Positions 44,838-54,145 of a stretch of 64,000 nucleotides of DNA are shown piece after piece. Under the pieces are notes generated by a model. It had not been told where the DNA came from and ran no database searches. It saw only the letters and a list, made by a program, of their open reading frames with translations. The stretch is from Leclercia sp. LSNIH1 (lineage in GTDB: Bacteria > Pseudomonadota > Gammaproteobacteria > Enterobacterales > Enterobacteriaceae). Each line of letters starts with the position of its first letter. The first letter of the stretch is position 1. The stretch is taken from the NCBI RefSeq assembly GCF_002902985.1, contig NZ_CP026167.1, positions 3,534,001 through 3,598,000 on the forward strand. The letters are read 5' to 3'. The position numbers and the translations under genes are program-made.

Positions 44838-47369
44838 TTACTCAAAAAACAAATTAATTGAGTCTGGATCGAGGCCATAATGAGATTGTGTTATGCCATT
44901 TTCATCCGTCACTCCCCGGATAAGTTTTCCGTCCGCAGTTTCGATACGGTAAGGCACATAAGGCTTAGGCTGTTTAGTGGATGTATCCAGAATCCTGAAC
45001 CCCCCATTCATCGGATTATGAAATTCAGGATCGCTCACTGATACTGGAGAAAGTGCCTGTTCTAATGAAGCACTGCCTCCCCATAAAATATTTGAACTTT
45101 TTAGATCTATTTTCCCTGGTGCACCAATTTCCACCGAGCCATCTTTGATTTTGATATACGCCCCACCTTTACTGGTCAGCGTAATACCCTGAGCAGCATT
45201 CAGTACAATTTCGCCACTAACGCTGTTAATGTTCATTTTTTTATCCGACTGAAGGCGCATGGCGTCCGTTTGCGCCTGAATATCAACTATTCCCCTTGCT
45301 GCAAATATCTTCATTCCCATTTTCTGGGCAAACAGACTGATAGTTTCACCTGCCGCAACAGTAAACTTCTTAATTATACTTATATCCGCATTCCCACCCG
45401 CTGTCGCGGTCAGAGTATGGCCTGCGGAAAGCTGAATAGTTTTCGGTGTAACCAGACCAATACCCGCCGGAGCGGAAGCCAGTAGCCCCGCATCTTTTAA
45501 CTGTGCAAGCATATTGCCAAGCTGCTGTTGAGAAGCTATATCGGCTTCCAGCGCACCTGATACACTCGCACTCTGCGCTAGCGCTGTCACCAGTTGCAAC
45601 GCACCCTGTAATTGAGCGATCGCCGCGTTCATATCCAACATCTGTCCCTGTGCTTTCGGCTGAGCATCGGCACTGAGAAAGATCCCTTTCCCCCCTCTTA
45701 TTGTGACCCAGTCATCGGTGCGCAGCTCAGCACCTTCTCCCCGTAATCCCCTCGAAGCATCCACATTATGTCCCAGGTTCAGCTGCGTCTTGCCGCCATA
45801 TTCGGTGCTGAGCTTGATATGCTCCTCGCCGCGCTTGTCCTCCATCCGCAGCTTATTATTGGTCGGCGTGCGGATTACATTGCGCGTGCTGTTCTTCTCC
45901 GTTACGTGGTCAACATGCCGCGAGTCGTGCAGCGCATGGGCGATATACGGCCTGTCAGGGTCGCCCTCATGGAACGCGATCGCCACCTCCGTTCCCTGGA
46001 TCAGTGGAAAGTGGAAGCCGTACACGTCGCCACCGTAAGGTTTGGCGAGACGCACCGGCATGCTCTCCTGCCCCTGCGCCTTACCGTCCCGGTCAGCATC
46101 GAATTTCACCCGGTACAGGCCGGAGGCATCCTGCCAGGCATAGATATCATTGGCTTTAGCGCTGGTGACGCGCGCCGTCATGGTGCCCGTCACCTTGGGG
46201 CGCGGCAGTAGCGGCGGACGCCAGCACACCGTTTCGCTGTATGGCACGCCAAAAATATCTACCTGAAGAGCGCTCTTGCGGCTGGCGGTAAAATGCGTGC
46301 TGATGAGCAGCACCGGTTCCTGTAATAGAGCTGGCAGGGTTGGAGGCAAATTGTCGGTAATGGTCAGAACCTGAGCGGGAGCCAGCCACGCCGCAGTGCT
46401 GTGGCCTGTAATTTGCGACTGGTCTGCCAGAAAACGTTCATGATCGAGGCGGGCATAAAAGTTGGCAGTCTCCGCCTGCGGGTCGATTTTGTCGCCACGC
46501 GCAAGATGACGTAGACGGTAGTGATAGGCATCGCCATAAGTCACCCCTTCGCCGTCTCCACGGGTCATATCCGCAGGCGCAGACTGCAATATGCTCTGTG
46601 CATCGCGGTGGTTGTAATCCCGGGCTGTGACACTGGCTTCCACCACATTATGGGTAATATTCAGTCCCCACACCGATTCAGCACCGTTGTCGCTCATCCC
46701 TGACGGGCTGTTGACTGGCAGGGTTTTGCCAAACATCAGCGACCGCTGCGCATCGGCAAAATGCATCACTTCGCTCTGTGCGTCTTCCTGCAAGGTGAAG
46801 AAATAAAAAATTCCCACCTCAGCCAGCAGACGCTGGATGAAAGCCAGATCGCTCTCCTGGTACTGGTTTATCTGCTCACGCTTCGGGTAGTTTTGTTTAA
46901 GATTAAATTCATATTCCCAGCCGTGCAGACCGTGCTCCTGCAGTATCAGCTCCACCACGTCCGGCACTGATTTATTGACAAAGAAACGGTGGGAGCGGAA
47001 CTGCCTGTCCAGCAAGGATATAAAAGGTTTCAGGGTGATGCGGTACAGCGTCTGGTCGGCAGAGCCGGAGATACGTCTGAAATCCGTGATGACGCCATGG
47101 ACCTTTTTTTGCTCAGGCAACACCTCCAGTAACCCGGCCCCAATCGTCAGGGTTGACGGTTTACGTAAAAACTCGCTGGCGTCAAGCTGCCTGTTAGTGC
47201 TGGTAAATATGATGTCATAGGCGTATATCCGGCTCATCCCTTCCATACCACTGAACTCTTCAACATCCAGCGGCCAGGTACAGGAGGGGATATCAAGGCG
47301 ATAACGGTTCAGGGTTCCCGGCGTCGCAAGAGCGTTTTGCAGAGAGTCTTTTAAAGTCATTATTTTCAT
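44838..47369 (-). CDS. tssI: VgrG spike protein with C-terminal extension
   Basis: 843 aa. gp27/gp5-like trimeric spike: N-terminal barrel region (about 15-370), OB-fold (about 390-470, GLYRVKFDADRDGKAQGQ, PYIAHALHDSRHVDH), then the DUF2345 beta-prism (about 560-760). An added domain (about 785-843: GGFRILDTSTKQPKPYVPYR to LFFE) looks like a transthyretin-type carrier domain. Such domains on VgrG dock effectors in enteroaggregative E. coli (Tle1), and the candidate effector is the next gene. ATG 47369 is used; ATG 47360 is also in frame. Confidence 0.93.
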   Translation of the reverse strand: MKIMTLKDSLQNALATPGTLNRYRLDIPSCTWPLDVEEFSGMEGMSRIYAYDIIFTSTNRQLDASEFLRKPSTLTIGAGLLEVLPEQKKVHGVITDFRRISGSADQTLYRITLKPFISLLDRQFRSHRFFVNKSVPDVVELILQEHGLHGWEYEFNLKQNYPKREQINQYQESDLAFIQRLLAEVGIFYFFTLQEDAQSEVMHFADAQRSLMFGKTLPVNSPSGMSDNGAESVWGLNITHNVVEASVTARDYNHRDAQSILQSAPADMTRGDGEGVTYGDAYHYRLRHLARGDKIDPQAETANFYARLDHERFLADQSQITGHSTAAWLAPAQVLTITDNLPPTLPALLQEPVLLISTHFTASRKSALQVDIFGVPYSETVCWRPPLLPRPKVTGTMTARVTSAKANDIYAWQDASGLYRVKFDADRDGKAQGQESMPVRLAKPYGGDVYGFHFPLIQGTEVAIAFHEGDPDRPYIAHALHDSRHVDHVTEKNSTRNVIRTPTNNKLRMEDKRGEEHIKLSTEYGGKTQLNLGHNVDASRGLRGEGAELRTDDWVTIRGGKGIFLSADAQPKAQGQMLDMNAAIAQLQGALQLVTALAQSASVSGALEADIASQQQLGNMLAQLKDAGLLASAPAGIGLVTPKTIQLSAGHTLTATAGGNADISIIKKFTVAAGETISLFAQKMGMKIFAARGIVDIQAQTDAMRLQSDKKMNINSVSGEIVLNAAQGITLTSKGGAYIKIKDGSVEIGAPGKIDLKSSNILWGGSASLEQALSPVSVSDPEFHNPMNGGFRILDTSTKQPKPYVPYRIETADGKLIRGVTDENGITQSHYGLDPDSINLFFE

Positions 47370-47378
47370 TCCATGAAT

Positions 47379-47903
47379 TTAATTAAGAGGATCTGAGGTA
47401 TAGGGGTATTCACAGGATCCAGCATGGTTGCCCTGAACAGGCGTAATATCAGTATTTTTCATTTCGCTATAGGGCCGTATTATCTCCATATCCGTAAGAG
47501 GAATATTGAAAATGCACCCACGGCTAATTTCCACTCCAGAGACCATTCTTCGTGGCGTGTCTTTATGGCGTTTTGATTGCAGTACATAGGAAATGATGAA
47601 CTGCCCTTTTTCCGGAAAATGATAGAAAGAGGGAGGAAGGCATAACTGACCCTTTTCTACCCGGAGGGGTGGGAGAAAGATAATTTTCTTTTCACGTGGT
47701 AGCGTCCCGCGCGGATTAATAGCAATATTTACCGGTTGATAATCCTCTGCATCCGGTATATCAAAACAGATATCTCCTCCTCTTGTACTGACTGTTGTTT
47801 CTTCGTCGAATCGCCATCGGTCTCCAGGACAACCAGTAAGCACAGGGAGACAGAATAATAAAAAAAAGGCTGAAAAATAATGTTGCCGGATCATGCTTAC
47901 CAT
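47379..47903 (-). CDS. Periplasmic lipoprotein, candidate immunity of the HExxH protein
   Basis: 174 aa with a signal peptide and lipobox LTGC (about 25), Pro at +2. Mature part is beta-rich with three or four cysteines (GGDICFDIP, GQLCLPP, RGCIF, GSCEYPY). Its ATG overlaps the last codons of the upstream gene, so the two are translationally coupled; an alternative ATG lies at 47894. Proteins of this kind next to vgrG are often called putative T6SS immunity lipoproteins. Function is inferred. Confidence 0.75.
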   Translation of the reverse strand: MVSMIRQHYFSAFFLLFCLPVLTGCPGDRWRFDEETTVSTRGGDICFDIPDAEDYQPVNIAINPRGTLPREKKIIFLPPLRVEKGQLCLPPSFYHFPEKGQFIISYVLQSKRHKDTPRRMVSGVEISRGCIFNIPLTDMEIIRPYSEMKNTDITPVQGNHAGSCEYPYTSDPLN

Positions 47904-48457
47904 GGAAACCCCCGCAACGTATTTTCATACTGCTTCTCAAGCACCGGCTCACTGATATTCCCATCAAGTGTAATGACATGATGATCCCGGAGCCCACACC
48001 ATTTTGTGTATCCCTCCGAAAGCAGAATAAAATGGTCAGAGATAATCTGTGCCTGCTGTTCCATAGGATATTCACTTAAGAGTCGTCCATCCAAAACATA
48101 ACGATAACTCACCGCCCAGCTCACCAGTCCCCGACCGATGACATTCATTCCCTTTTCCCGCTGCCAGACATGAACCATTTCATGAATAAACATATGTTTA
48201 TAGAAAGGAACACTGAGCGAATAATCTTCCCGGTAATGCTCACGGAAATAAATTTCTCCATTTGGTGCCATAGCCGTATTTTTGTTCTGCAGCCCAAAGG
48301 GAAGATAGCTGTCATGATGGATCCAAACCTTATGATACAGGATCGTCGATCTGAATACCGACTTCGCCAGTTCAACTTCCCCTGTCGTCAGTAACCGCAG
48401 TGAGCCTTCTTTCTCTTCTTTTTGCTCAGCTTTCTTTTTTTTATCATGGATAGTCAT
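47897..48457 (-). CDS. Candidate zinc metallopeptidase-like T6SS effector (HExxH)
   Basis: 186 aa from ATG 48457, which overlaps the clpV stop (TGATG). The protein has a lysine/glutamate-rich N-terminus and the zinc motif HEMVHVWQ (about 102-109). Downstream acidic residues in YPMEQQAQIISDHF may give the third ligand. No signal peptide, as expected for cargo delivered by the T6SS. It is followed by an overlapping lipoprotein gene and vgrG, the usual effector-immunity-carrier arrangement. Peptidoglycan or protein cleavage are both possible; substrate unknown. Confidence 0.72.
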   Translation of the reverse strand: MTIHDKKKKAEQKEEKEGSLRLLTTGEVELAKSVFRSTILYHKVWIHHDSYLPFGLQNKNTAMAPNGEIYFREHYREDYSLSVPFYKHMFIHEMVHVWQREKGMNVIGRGLVSWAVSYRYVLDGRLLSEYPMEQQAQIISDHFILLSEGYTKWCGLRDHHVITLDGNISEPVLEKQYENTLRGFPW

Positions 48458-51096
48458 CACTCACTTCCCTGCCGTAGCTCAATCACAATCCCCTCGTCTT
48501 CATCCCAGCCAAGGATCAGGTGCCGTGGCTTTTGCCCCGCCGCCATATGCGTTAGCAATTGCTGGCTCAGCACCGGCAGTATCTGCTGGTTCAGCAGGCT
48601 GTCGATATTGCGCGCCCCGGTATCCGGCAGCAGGCAGGCGGCGGTCAGCGCGTCATACAGGCTTTCGCCGATCTCCGTCGTCATTCCGTAGTGTCGTTGC
48701 AGACGTGTGCTCACCTGAGCCAGCTTCATACCGACGATGCTGCGCATGGCCTCCCGCGCCAGCGGACGGTAAATCACGGTCTGGAAGCGCGCCAGCAATG
48801 CGGGCTGAAAGTGGTCGCGTAAAATCGGGCGCAGCAGTTCGTGCAGGTCACCTTCGGTGGCTTCCGGCTGCTCTTCCAGCATCTGCATGATAGGGTCGCT
48901 GCCGAGGTTGGAAGTCATCAAAATCACCGTGTTACGGAAGTCGATTTCCCGCCCCTCGCCGTCGCGCATAAAACCGCGGTCAAAGACCTGATAGAACAGG
49001 TTCATCACGTCCCGGTGCGCCTTTTCCACTTCGTCCAGCAGCACCACGCTGTATGGACGCTTGCGTACCGCTTCGGTGAGGATGCCGCCCTGGCCGTAGC
49101 CGACGTAGCCCGGAGGCGATCCCTTGAGCTGGGAGACGGTGTGCGGCTCCTGGTACTCGGAAAGGTTGATGGTGATAAGGGATTTCTCGCCGCCAAACAG
49201 TTCATCGGCAAGCGCTAAAGCGGTTTCGGTTTTGCCGGTGCCGCTTGGGCCGGTCAGCAGGAAAACACCCTGCGGGCCGTTCTCCGGCGCAAGCCCGGTT
49301 TTTGAGGCGCGCAGGCGCTGCGCAATAGCGTTCAGCGCCACATCCTGGCCCACCACACGTTTGCTCAAACTGGCTTCCAGACTCAGCAGTTCCGTCTGCT
49401 CATCCTTCATTAATGAAGAGAGCGGCACGCCGGTCCAGTCGGCAATGACGGTGGCGACAGTACGCGTGTCCACGTCCAGCCCAAGCAACGGGTTACCCTG
49501 CTGAACTTCTCTCAGTTGCTGTTGCAGGTCTGCAATCTCCGCCTGACGGGAGATGTCCGCGCGGCAGGCGAGCAGTTCTTCTGTGAGTTTCAGCTCCTGG
49601 CCGTACTGCGTTTCCAGCGCGTCGAGCTGCAGGATAATGTTGATTTCGTCCTGTTCGATGGCGGCCAGGCGCTCTCCATGGGTGGCGCTACCCATCGCCA
49701 TATCCTCCAGCAGCGCCTGCTTTTCCATCGCCAGGGCCGTGAGCTGTGCCTTCATCCGGGTTAGCGGCTCCGGCACGGTGTCAAGGCTCATGCGGATACG
49801 CGCCGAGGCGGTGTCCAGCAGGTCCACCGCCTTGTCCGGCAGCTGGCGGCCTGTCAGATAGCGCCTGGAGAGAGTGACGGCAGCCTTGACCGCCTCATCC
49901 GTAATGTGCACCCCGTGGTGCTGTGCATAGCGGGATTTTAGCCCCCGGAGCATCAGGCAGGCGGCGTCGTCGTCCGGCTCGTCAACCTTAACCATCTGGA
50001 AGCGGCGCTCCAGGGCAGCATCGCGTTCGAAGTACTGCTTGTACTCGCTCCAGGTGGCGGCGGCGATGGTGCGCAGTTCACCGCGGGCCAGGGCCGGTTT
50101 CAGCAGGTTGGCTGCATCCGCCCCGCCCGCCTGATTGCCTGCGCCGATAATGGTGTGGGCCTCGTCAATGAAAAGGAGAACCGGCAGTGGCGATTGCTGC
50201 ACCGCGTCTATGATGTTTTTCAGCCGCTGTTCGAACTCACCCTTCACACCTGCATCCGCCTGTAGCAGGCCAAGGTCAAGGGTGCGCACCGAAACAGGTT
50301 TAAGCGCATCCGGCACATTGCCTTCCGCAATGCGCAGCGCCAGCCCCTCCACCAGCGCGGTCTTGCCGACACCCGGCTCGCCTACCAGAATCGGGTTGTT
50401 CTTGCGGCGTCTTGAGAGAATGTCCACCATCTGGCGGATTTCATTATCCCGGCCAAACACCGGGTCGATTTTACCCTCGCGAGCGCGGACGGTGACGTCG
50501 AGGGTGAACTTATCCAACGCGTTCTGCAGGGCCGGATTCAGTTCCCCTTCTTTTACACCGGCATCAACCGGCCGGCCGATAAATTCCACCTCACCGCCCT
50601 GCGTCATCTCAGCCTCCTGCTGCACCTCCGGTCGCTCGTCCGACTGCGCATCCAGCAATGGACGTAAACGCTCCAGCTGACTCTGGGCCAGCGTTAACAG
50701 CGGCCACAGACCATCGCAGCGGGCCAGATTCTGTTTTTCCACCAGCGCCATCAGCAGGTGAATGCTGCGAATGTGCTCCTCCCCTGCCAGCGAGGCGCGC
50801 AGCCAGGCATCTTGCATTAACAACTGCACCGCGTCCGAAAGCTGCGGACGGCTGCGCACTGAGCGCGGCAGTGAATCCATGAACACCAGCAAATCCTGCC
50901 AGATGGCGTCCATATCCCATTCATAGCGCCGCGCCAGTACCGTCAGATCGCCCTCGCCCTGCTCCAGCAGTTTCAGCAGCCAGTGCTCAGGCAAGATTTC
51001 CTCATGGGACCGGGTCTGGCACAGGGAGGCAGCGCCCTCCATCGCACGGGCACAGTAAGGATTAAGACGACGTAACAGGATGGCTGGATTTTCCAT
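48457..51096 (-). CDS. tssH: T6SS sheath-disassembly ATPase ClpV
   Basis: 879 aa. N-terminal Clp repeat domain (about 1-150), first AAA+ module with GEPGVGKT (about 230) and DEAHTIIG, coiled middle domain (about 410-520), second AAA+ module with GPSGTGKT (about 610) and LLDEVEKAH, and the ClpB D2-small C-domain. ClpV pulls apart contracted TssB/TssC sheath in the cytosol for reuse. It is intact. A terminator separates it from hcp upstream, so expression below hcp is expected. Confidence 0.95.
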   Translation of the reverse strand: MENPAILLRRLNPYCARAMEGAASLCQTRSHEEILPEHWLLKLLEQGEGDLTVLARRYEWDMDAIWQDLLVFMDSLPRSVRSRPQLSDAVQLLMQDAWLRASLAGEEHIRSIHLLMALVEKQNLARCDGLWPLLTLAQSQLERLRPLLDAQSDERPEVQQEAEMTQGGEVEFIGRPVDAGVKEGELNPALQNALDKFTLDVTVRAREGKIDPVFGRDNEIRQMVDILSRRRKNNPILVGEPGVGKTALVEGLALRIAEGNVPDALKPVSVRTLDLGLLQADAGVKGEFEQRLKNIIDAVQQSPLPVLLFIDEAHTIIGAGNQAGGADAANLLKPALARGELRTIAAATWSEYKQYFERDAALERRFQMVKVDEPDDDAACLMLRGLKSRYAQHHGVHITDEAVKAAVTLSRRYLTGRQLPDKAVDLLDTASARIRMSLDTVPEPLTRMKAQLTALAMEKQALLEDMAMGSATHGERLAAIEQDEINIILQLDALETQYGQELKLTEELLACRADISRQAEIADLQQQLREVQQGNPLLGLDVDTRTVATVIADWTGVPLSSLMKDEQTELLSLEASLSKRVVGQDVALNAIAQRLRASKTGLAPENGPQGVFLLTGPSGTGKTETALALADELFGGEKSLITINLSEYQEPHTVSQLKGSPPGYVGYGQGGILTEAVRKRPYSVVLLDEVEKAHRDVMNLFYQVFDRGFMRDGEGREIDFRNTVILMTSNLGSDPIMQMLEEQPEATEGDLHELLRPILRDHFQPALLARFQTVIYRPLAREAMRSIVGMKLAQVSTRLQRHYGMTTEIGESLYDALTAACLLPDTGARNIDSLLNQQILPVLSQQLLTHMAAGQKPRHLILGWDEDEGIVIELRQGSE

Positions 51097-51231
51097 GAGA
51101 TTCTCTCTTTATCAGTTCCGGACACGCTACCGCCCGTCGCTTTTCCTCATTTAAGGAACCCAAAGCGCATTCGGTCAGGCTGGCAGATTGTGTTTTTCTT
51201 TGCTGAATACCCGGAGGACCAGGTACTCAGC

Positions 51232-51260
51232 AAAAAAAGCAGACGGAGAACCGTCTGCTC
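51232..51260 (-). terminator. Terminator between hcp and clpV
   Basis: Minus strand AGCAGACGG, TTCT, CCGTCTGCT, then seven Us (51238-51232). It directly follows the hcp stop and probably lets hcp mRNA exceed that of downstream genes. Confidence 0.85.
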
Positions 51261-51266
51261 AGGAAA

Positions 51267-51758
51267 TCAGGCAGTAGCGCGTTCATTCCAGGAATCGGAA
51301 TGAATGATGTTGCCGTCTTTATAGGTCCAGGTGATTTTTTCGTAGCGCAGCTCAATCTGTTCCAGATGGTTGTGTTTCTCTTTGGAGGGATCCTTGATGT
51401 CGTGCATCAGCGGGTTGACCTTCACCACCTTCACGTTCTCAAGTTTCGTGTTGAAGTACTCCACTTCCTGACCCGCATCGTTGATTTTGTACCACTTGAA
51501 TTCCGCAGACTTCAGGGTCTGACCGGTGGTCACTGCCTTGTACAGGTACGGGCTGGAGGAGTCGATTTCCTTGGTGAACAGGAACGGGGTGTGGATACGC
51601 GTGCCGGTCAGCTTGCCGGTGTTATTGTCGGTCGGGATGTACAGATTGTGCTCCTGAGCGACCACCTCGATGCTGCCTTCACGGTCCTTCACGTCTACGG
51701 AACCTTTAATGTCCGCGCCGCCGTCATCCTTCAGCCACAGATAAACTGGAATTGCCAT
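51267..51758 (-). CDS. tssD: Hcp tube protein
   Basis: 163 aa, the usual Hcp length; starts MAIPVYLWLKDDGGADIKGS and contains the family pattern KEIDSSSPYLYKAVTTGQTL. Hexameric rings stack into the inner tube and carry small effectors. No C-terminal toxin extension. It is 5 bases after the OmpA-like gene and is followed by a strong terminator. Confidence 0.96.
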   Translation of the reverse strand: MAIPVYLWLKDDGGADIKGSVDVKDREGSIEVVAQEHNLYIPTDNNTGKLTGTRIHTPFLFTKEIDSSSPYLYKAVTTGQTLKSAEFKWYKINDAGQEVEYFNTKLENVKVVKVNPLMHDIKDPSKEKHNHLEQIELRYEKITWTYKDGNIIHSDSWNERATA

Positions 51759-51763
51759 GTTAA

Positions 51764-53488
51764 TTACTCCATTTCATTTTTTGATACGTCATCATCCTGA
51801 GATGACGCAGGGGTGTTGCCCGGTAACTGACAGGCATTTGCCTGCGGTACCAGACTGATTTCGACACGGCGATTAAGCGCGCGGCCTTCTGTCGTGTCGT
51901 TGGTGGCGACGGGTCGGCTTTCGCCGTAGCCCTGCACCGCAAAACAGCTCTCCGGCACGTCGCCGGTGTCGCGCATCCAGTCGCGAACGGATTCGGCGCG
52001 TTTCAAGGAAAGCGACTGGTTGGATTTTTCATCACCCACGCTGTCGGTATGGCCCGCCACCACGATAAGCCAGCCGGGCTTCGCCTTAATCCCGACCAGG
52101 GAGTTCACCAGTAGCCTCGTAGAGGCGGGTTTCAGCGCCCATTTGCCGGTGTCAAAGAGAGACATACTGTCGAGGCGGATGGTCTGCGGCCCCTGCACTA
52201 TTTTCTTTATCACCGGACGTGGCGGTGGCGGCGGCGCCCAGTCATTAATGGCCGCTTCCACAAGTGGTATCAGATGCATGCCCTGGTACAGCCCCAACCC
52301 GTAGCGCGGCGGTTCACCGCGACGCTGCCAGTCATCCAGCTGGTGGCTGTCGGCGCGAAGACGGTGTTGCGCCTGCTGTTTTGGCGCGACTGGCGTGCCG
52401 CTGAGGCGGTGATAAACGGCAAGATGGTCGCCAACGCTACGCACAAGGCGCTGGTTGTTAATAAAAGACGCCAGCATCGCCAGTACGATGAACACAAAAC
52501 AGATACCAGCTGCCAGACCTATATCCTGCATTCGGCGGCTGATGCCCTGACGGTGCGGCAAATACGGTAGAAGAACATCCGGGAGGGAGAGAACCTCCGG
52601 CACAGGCTTAGGAACGCAAGCCGGAGAGAGCGTGGTGGTTTCCGTTATCTGTTGCTGCCAGAGATTGTTCGCAACGGCGGTGACTGGCGCCAGGCAGATA
52701 CCGGCGGCACAGAATTTCAAAGCCGGCAGCTCTCCCTGTCGGCTCCCGAGCGGACGGATCACATGACGCTCAGTCAGGGCCAGCACGCTGTCCAGCCAGA
52801 GCGCCTGACAGAAGCGCGAGGTGTTGTCTGACGCCTCCCGCTGCCAGTCATCAACCGGGAGCGGGACATGGTTGTTCTGCCGTACCCGGATACCCGGTAA
52901 GTCCGGTGTCACGGTAAACCAGCTCCCGTTTTCAGGAGACCCACCGTCCGGCGGTGATACCCAAACCACACTCCATACGGGTGGCAGTCCGTTCAGCCAG
53001 CCCCGGCACTGCGCAATGCTCCGTCGCCAGCCCGTCAGGGACTGCGCCAGTGTCTCTTCCGCATTGTGCTGTTCCGGTGTCACCGCCAGCAGTATGGAGA
53101 CCTGTGGCACCAGTGCCGGGCGCATGGTAGACAGGCGCTGCGCCAGCAACGGCAGTTGCTCTATACTCTCTGCCCGCAGATACCAGCCCTGACGCGTTTC
53201 ACGATATACCGTTTCCGCAGGAAACAGGGAAGCGGTATCACCACAGACCACTATCACCGCACCCTTAAACTCTTCCGGCGGCAGGAGGTTCTCTTCAGGA
53301 TGTGGGCTGACTTCATTATCGTGCTGAAACCGTCGCCATTGACTCCACAGCATCGCAACGCAAATCAATGAAATACCGAGGCAAAATGCAAACCGGCTTC
53401 CACGGGAAAGTGGCCAGTAACCCATCACCAGCCACAGCGCCAGAACTGTTGCAAACATGGTCAGCAACACACGGGGAAATTCACGCAT
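51764..53488 (-). CDS. T6SS OmpA/MotB-domain anchoring protein (TagL-like)
   Basis: 574 aa. Two N-terminal transmembrane helices (about 7-50), a ~250-residue cytoplasmic/linker part, a third helix (about 325-350), and a C-terminal OmpA domain (about 440-555) with the peptidoglycan-binding pattern GHTDSVGDEKSNQSLSLKRA and GYGESRPVATN...NRRVEI. The TssL here has no peptidoglycan domain, so this separate protein presumably anchors the membrane complex to the cell wall. It lies between tssL and hcp, 3 bases after tssL. Confidence 0.88.
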   Translation of the reverse strand: MREFPRVLLTMFATVLALWLVMGYWPLSRGSRFAFCLGISLICVAMLWSQWRRFQHDNEVSPHPEENLLPPEEFKGAVIVVCGDTASLFPAETVYRETRQGWYLRAESIEQLPLLAQRLSTMRPALVPQVSILLAVTPEQHNAEETLAQSLTGWRRSIAQCRGWLNGLPPVWSVVWVSPPDGGSPENGSWFTVTPDLPGIRVRQNNHVPLPVDDWQREASDNTSRFCQALWLDSVLALTERHVIRPLGSRQGELPALKFCAAGICLAPVTAVANNLWQQQITETTTLSPACVPKPVPEVLSLPDVLLPYLPHRQGISRRMQDIGLAAGICFVFIVLAMLASFINNQRLVRSVGDHLAVYHRLSGTPVAPKQQAQHRLRADSHQLDDWQRRGEPPRYGLGLYQGMHLIPLVEAAINDWAPPPPPRPVIKKIVQGPQTIRLDSMSLFDTGKWALKPASTRLLVNSLVGIKAKPGWLIVVAGHTDSVGDEKSNQSLSLKRAESVRDWMRDTGDVPESCFAVQGYGESRPVATNDTTEGRALNRRVEISLVPQANACQLPGNTPASSQDDDVSKNEME

Positions 53489-53491
53489 CCC

Positions 53492-54145
53492 TTATCCCCG
53501 CCCGGCTATTTGCGACACCATCTGCGCCAGCACAGAGGAGAACGTCAGCCACAACGCCGCCAGCACCACAATGCCTGCAGCCCAACCGAGCCAGTAAATC
53601 CAGCGTCCGCTACGCAGGCCGGATGCCCTGACAATAACAGGCGCGTCCTGCGTAAGAGTAAACGGCGGAACCCGCTCGCTGAGCGCGCGCACCACATCCT
53701 CACGCCTTTCATCGTCCTGCGCCCGGTACTGACCGACAAAGCCCAGTTGCAGAGTGCGGTACAGGCAGGTCAGCACCGCCACGTCCGGCGCGGGCTCGCG
53801 CAGGATGGTCCGAATACGTTCCCACAGTTCTTCACCCGCATTCAGGGTGCTGAAAAAACGGGCCTGCAGCGGGTCCTTCCGCCATTTACGATAACCATCA
53901 TCCTGTTTATCGCGGTTGAGCACGCTTTCATCAAGCAGAGCGCAGTAGGCATACAGCATCCGCTCACTGCTCGTTTCACTGTACCCGGCCTGCGCCAGAG
54001 ACTCACGGGCATCGTTCACCCACCGGCAAGCGCGGCGGTAGAGCGCTTCGCCGTCCTTGATTTCCTGACCACTACGTAATTGACTGACCATCAGCCAGCC
54101 AGGATAAAAAATTCTATTTATCAATTCGGTATCAGAGGTATTCAT
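53492..54145 (-). CDS. tssL: TssL (DotU/IcmH) inner-membrane protein
   Basis: 217 aa. Cytoplasmic hook-like helical domain (about 1-180; contains LLDESVLNR and RTLQLGFVGQYR typical of DotU), then a single C-terminal transmembrane helix (about 185-210). It binds TssK and TssM at the cytoplasmic face. The start overlaps the tssK stop by 4 bases. Confidence 0.93.
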   Translation of the reverse strand: MNTSDTELINRIFYPGWLMVSQLRSGQEIKDGEALYRRACRWVNDARESLAQAGYSETSSERMLYAYCALLDESVLNRDKQDDGYRKWRKDPLQARFFSTLNAGEELWERIRTILREPAPDVAVLTCLYRTLQLGFVGQYRAQDDERREDVVRALSERVPPFTLTQDAPVIVRASGLRSGRWIYWLGWAAGIVVLAALWLTFSSVLAQMVSQIAGRG

